Shown: one piece after another, positions 52,021 through 52,420 of the stretch | How positions within the stretch are numbered: the first letter of the stretch is position 1 | Layout of the letters: each line of letters begins with the position of its first letter | From: JANNRR01 sp031401675 | GTDB lineage: Bacteria; Pseudomonadota; Alphaproteobacteria; Rhodobacterales; Rhodobacteraceae | Reading direction: 5' to 3' | DNA length: 52,420 nt | Assembly (NCBI GenBank): GCA_031401675.1 | Contig: JANNRR010000054.1 | Location: 1 to 52,420, forward strand | The notes under the pieces: model-generated | The model's database searches: none | Seen by the model: the letters and a program-made list of their open reading frames with translations, nothing else | What the model was told of the DNA's origin: nothing | Translations under genes and position numbers: made by a program

Positions 52021-52420
52021 CCAGTCCGCAGCAGCCGCCAAACTGCGGCTTTCCGGTGGGTCAGAGTCGCTGACCTGTTACCGCTGGTGCTGCTGGTGCT
52101 GATGGCCAGCCCCGCCACAGCCGGCACCTTTACCCCGCCCGAAGGCTGCACCGGCACCTTTACGGTGCAGATGCTCGGCTGCACGGTGTCGAACCATTAC
52201 ATCTGCGCCGGTGATCCGCCGGGGCACAAGTGGCGCACCGATTTTGCCCAGAACGGCGCGGTGTTTCGCAGCCGGATCGATGACGAGGCGCAGTGGATCG
52301 AAAGCTTCGATCTGAACCCCGACATGCGCGATGTCCTGGAACCCGGGGCCGCTGACCCGGCCAGCTTCACGGGCCTGCTGGGAACCGGCGGCGACACCTT
52401 TGACTTTACCACGCTGAGCG
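51982..52420 (+). CDS. secreted protein of unknown function, 3'-truncated by window edge
   Basis: An open frame running off the end, at least 146 residues from the ATG at 51982; other in-frame ATGs are at 52006 and 52015. A signal peptide is clear: LLPLVLLVLMASPATA-GTF. The mature part has several Cys (GCTGTFTV, GCTVSNHYICAG) and HKWRTDFAQNGAVFRSRI. I do not recognise the family. The first codons coincide with an 11-base tandem repeat, which makes the exact start uncertain. Confidence 0.6.
   Translation, partial: MQVSCRFHMGFMQPVRSSRQTAAFRWVRVADLLPLVLLVLMASPATAGTFTPPEGCTGTFTVQMLGCTVSNHYICAGDPPGHKWRTDFAQNGAVFRSRIDDEAQWIESFDLNPDMRDVLEPGAADPASFTGLLGTGGDTFDFTTLS

Overview
The window holds most of an aerobic anoxygenic photosynthesis gene cluster from a GC-rich alphaproteobacterium of the Rhodobacter type (Rhodobacteraceae / Paracoccaceae). 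Three things point there: a pufX gene in the puf operon; LH1 polypeptides that, from memory, closely resemble those of Rhodobacter sphaeroides; and the gene sets crtCDEF, bchCXYZ, bchFNBHLM and puhABC. An oxygen-dependent ring cyclase (acsF) is present. No bchE, pufC or puc genes are visible. The left edge cuts crtB. crtI, crtA and bchIDO are expected just outside it.

Layout. (1) 1-3774: crtB (5' cut) and tspO on +, crtC and crtD on -. (2) 3803-14073: a + strand superoperon crtE-crtF-bchCXYZ-pufQBALMX. Many of its genes overlap by a few bases. It has PpsR-type TGT-N12-ACA box pairs before crtE and before bchC, an RNA hairpin between pufA and pufL, and a terminator after pufX. (3) 14092-15999: dxs on +, sharing a convergent terminator with (4). 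(4) 16067-31965, all -: bchF-N-B-H-L-M-lhaA-puhA-B-C, a small conserved gene, acsF-puhE-hemA-cycA. (5) 32023-38751, +: a regulatory gap with two PpsR-type boxes, then ppaA/aerR, ppsR, bchG, a pucC-family gene, bchP and idi. Together these genes make isoprenoid precursors, 5-aminolevulinate, bacteriochlorophyll a and spheroidene-series carotenoids, and they build the reaction centre-LH1-PufX complex under oxygen/light control by PpsR and PpaA.

(6) 38752-47314: an accessory segment. A decayed hsdM fragment and a possible IS end lie on its left, and IS3- and IS256-type transposase fragments on its right. Between them is an intact operon: a divergent IclR regulator, an amino-acid-type ABC transporter with a Tat-type binding protein, a RidA protein, and two tandem SelA-fold PLP enzymes. 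This is the least familiar system in the window. A tRNA-Leu(CAG) closes the segment. (7) 47400-52420: ordinary chromosomal genes (Ser/Thr dehydratase-like, NDUFA9-like epimerase, uppP, gltD) and the start of a secreted protein with an 11-bp tandem repeat at its 5' end.

Sequence quality: bchB is broken by a seven-C run, and bchY may have lost part of its N-terminus to a similar one-base slip. Both look more like base-calling errors than decay, because the pathway is otherwise intact.
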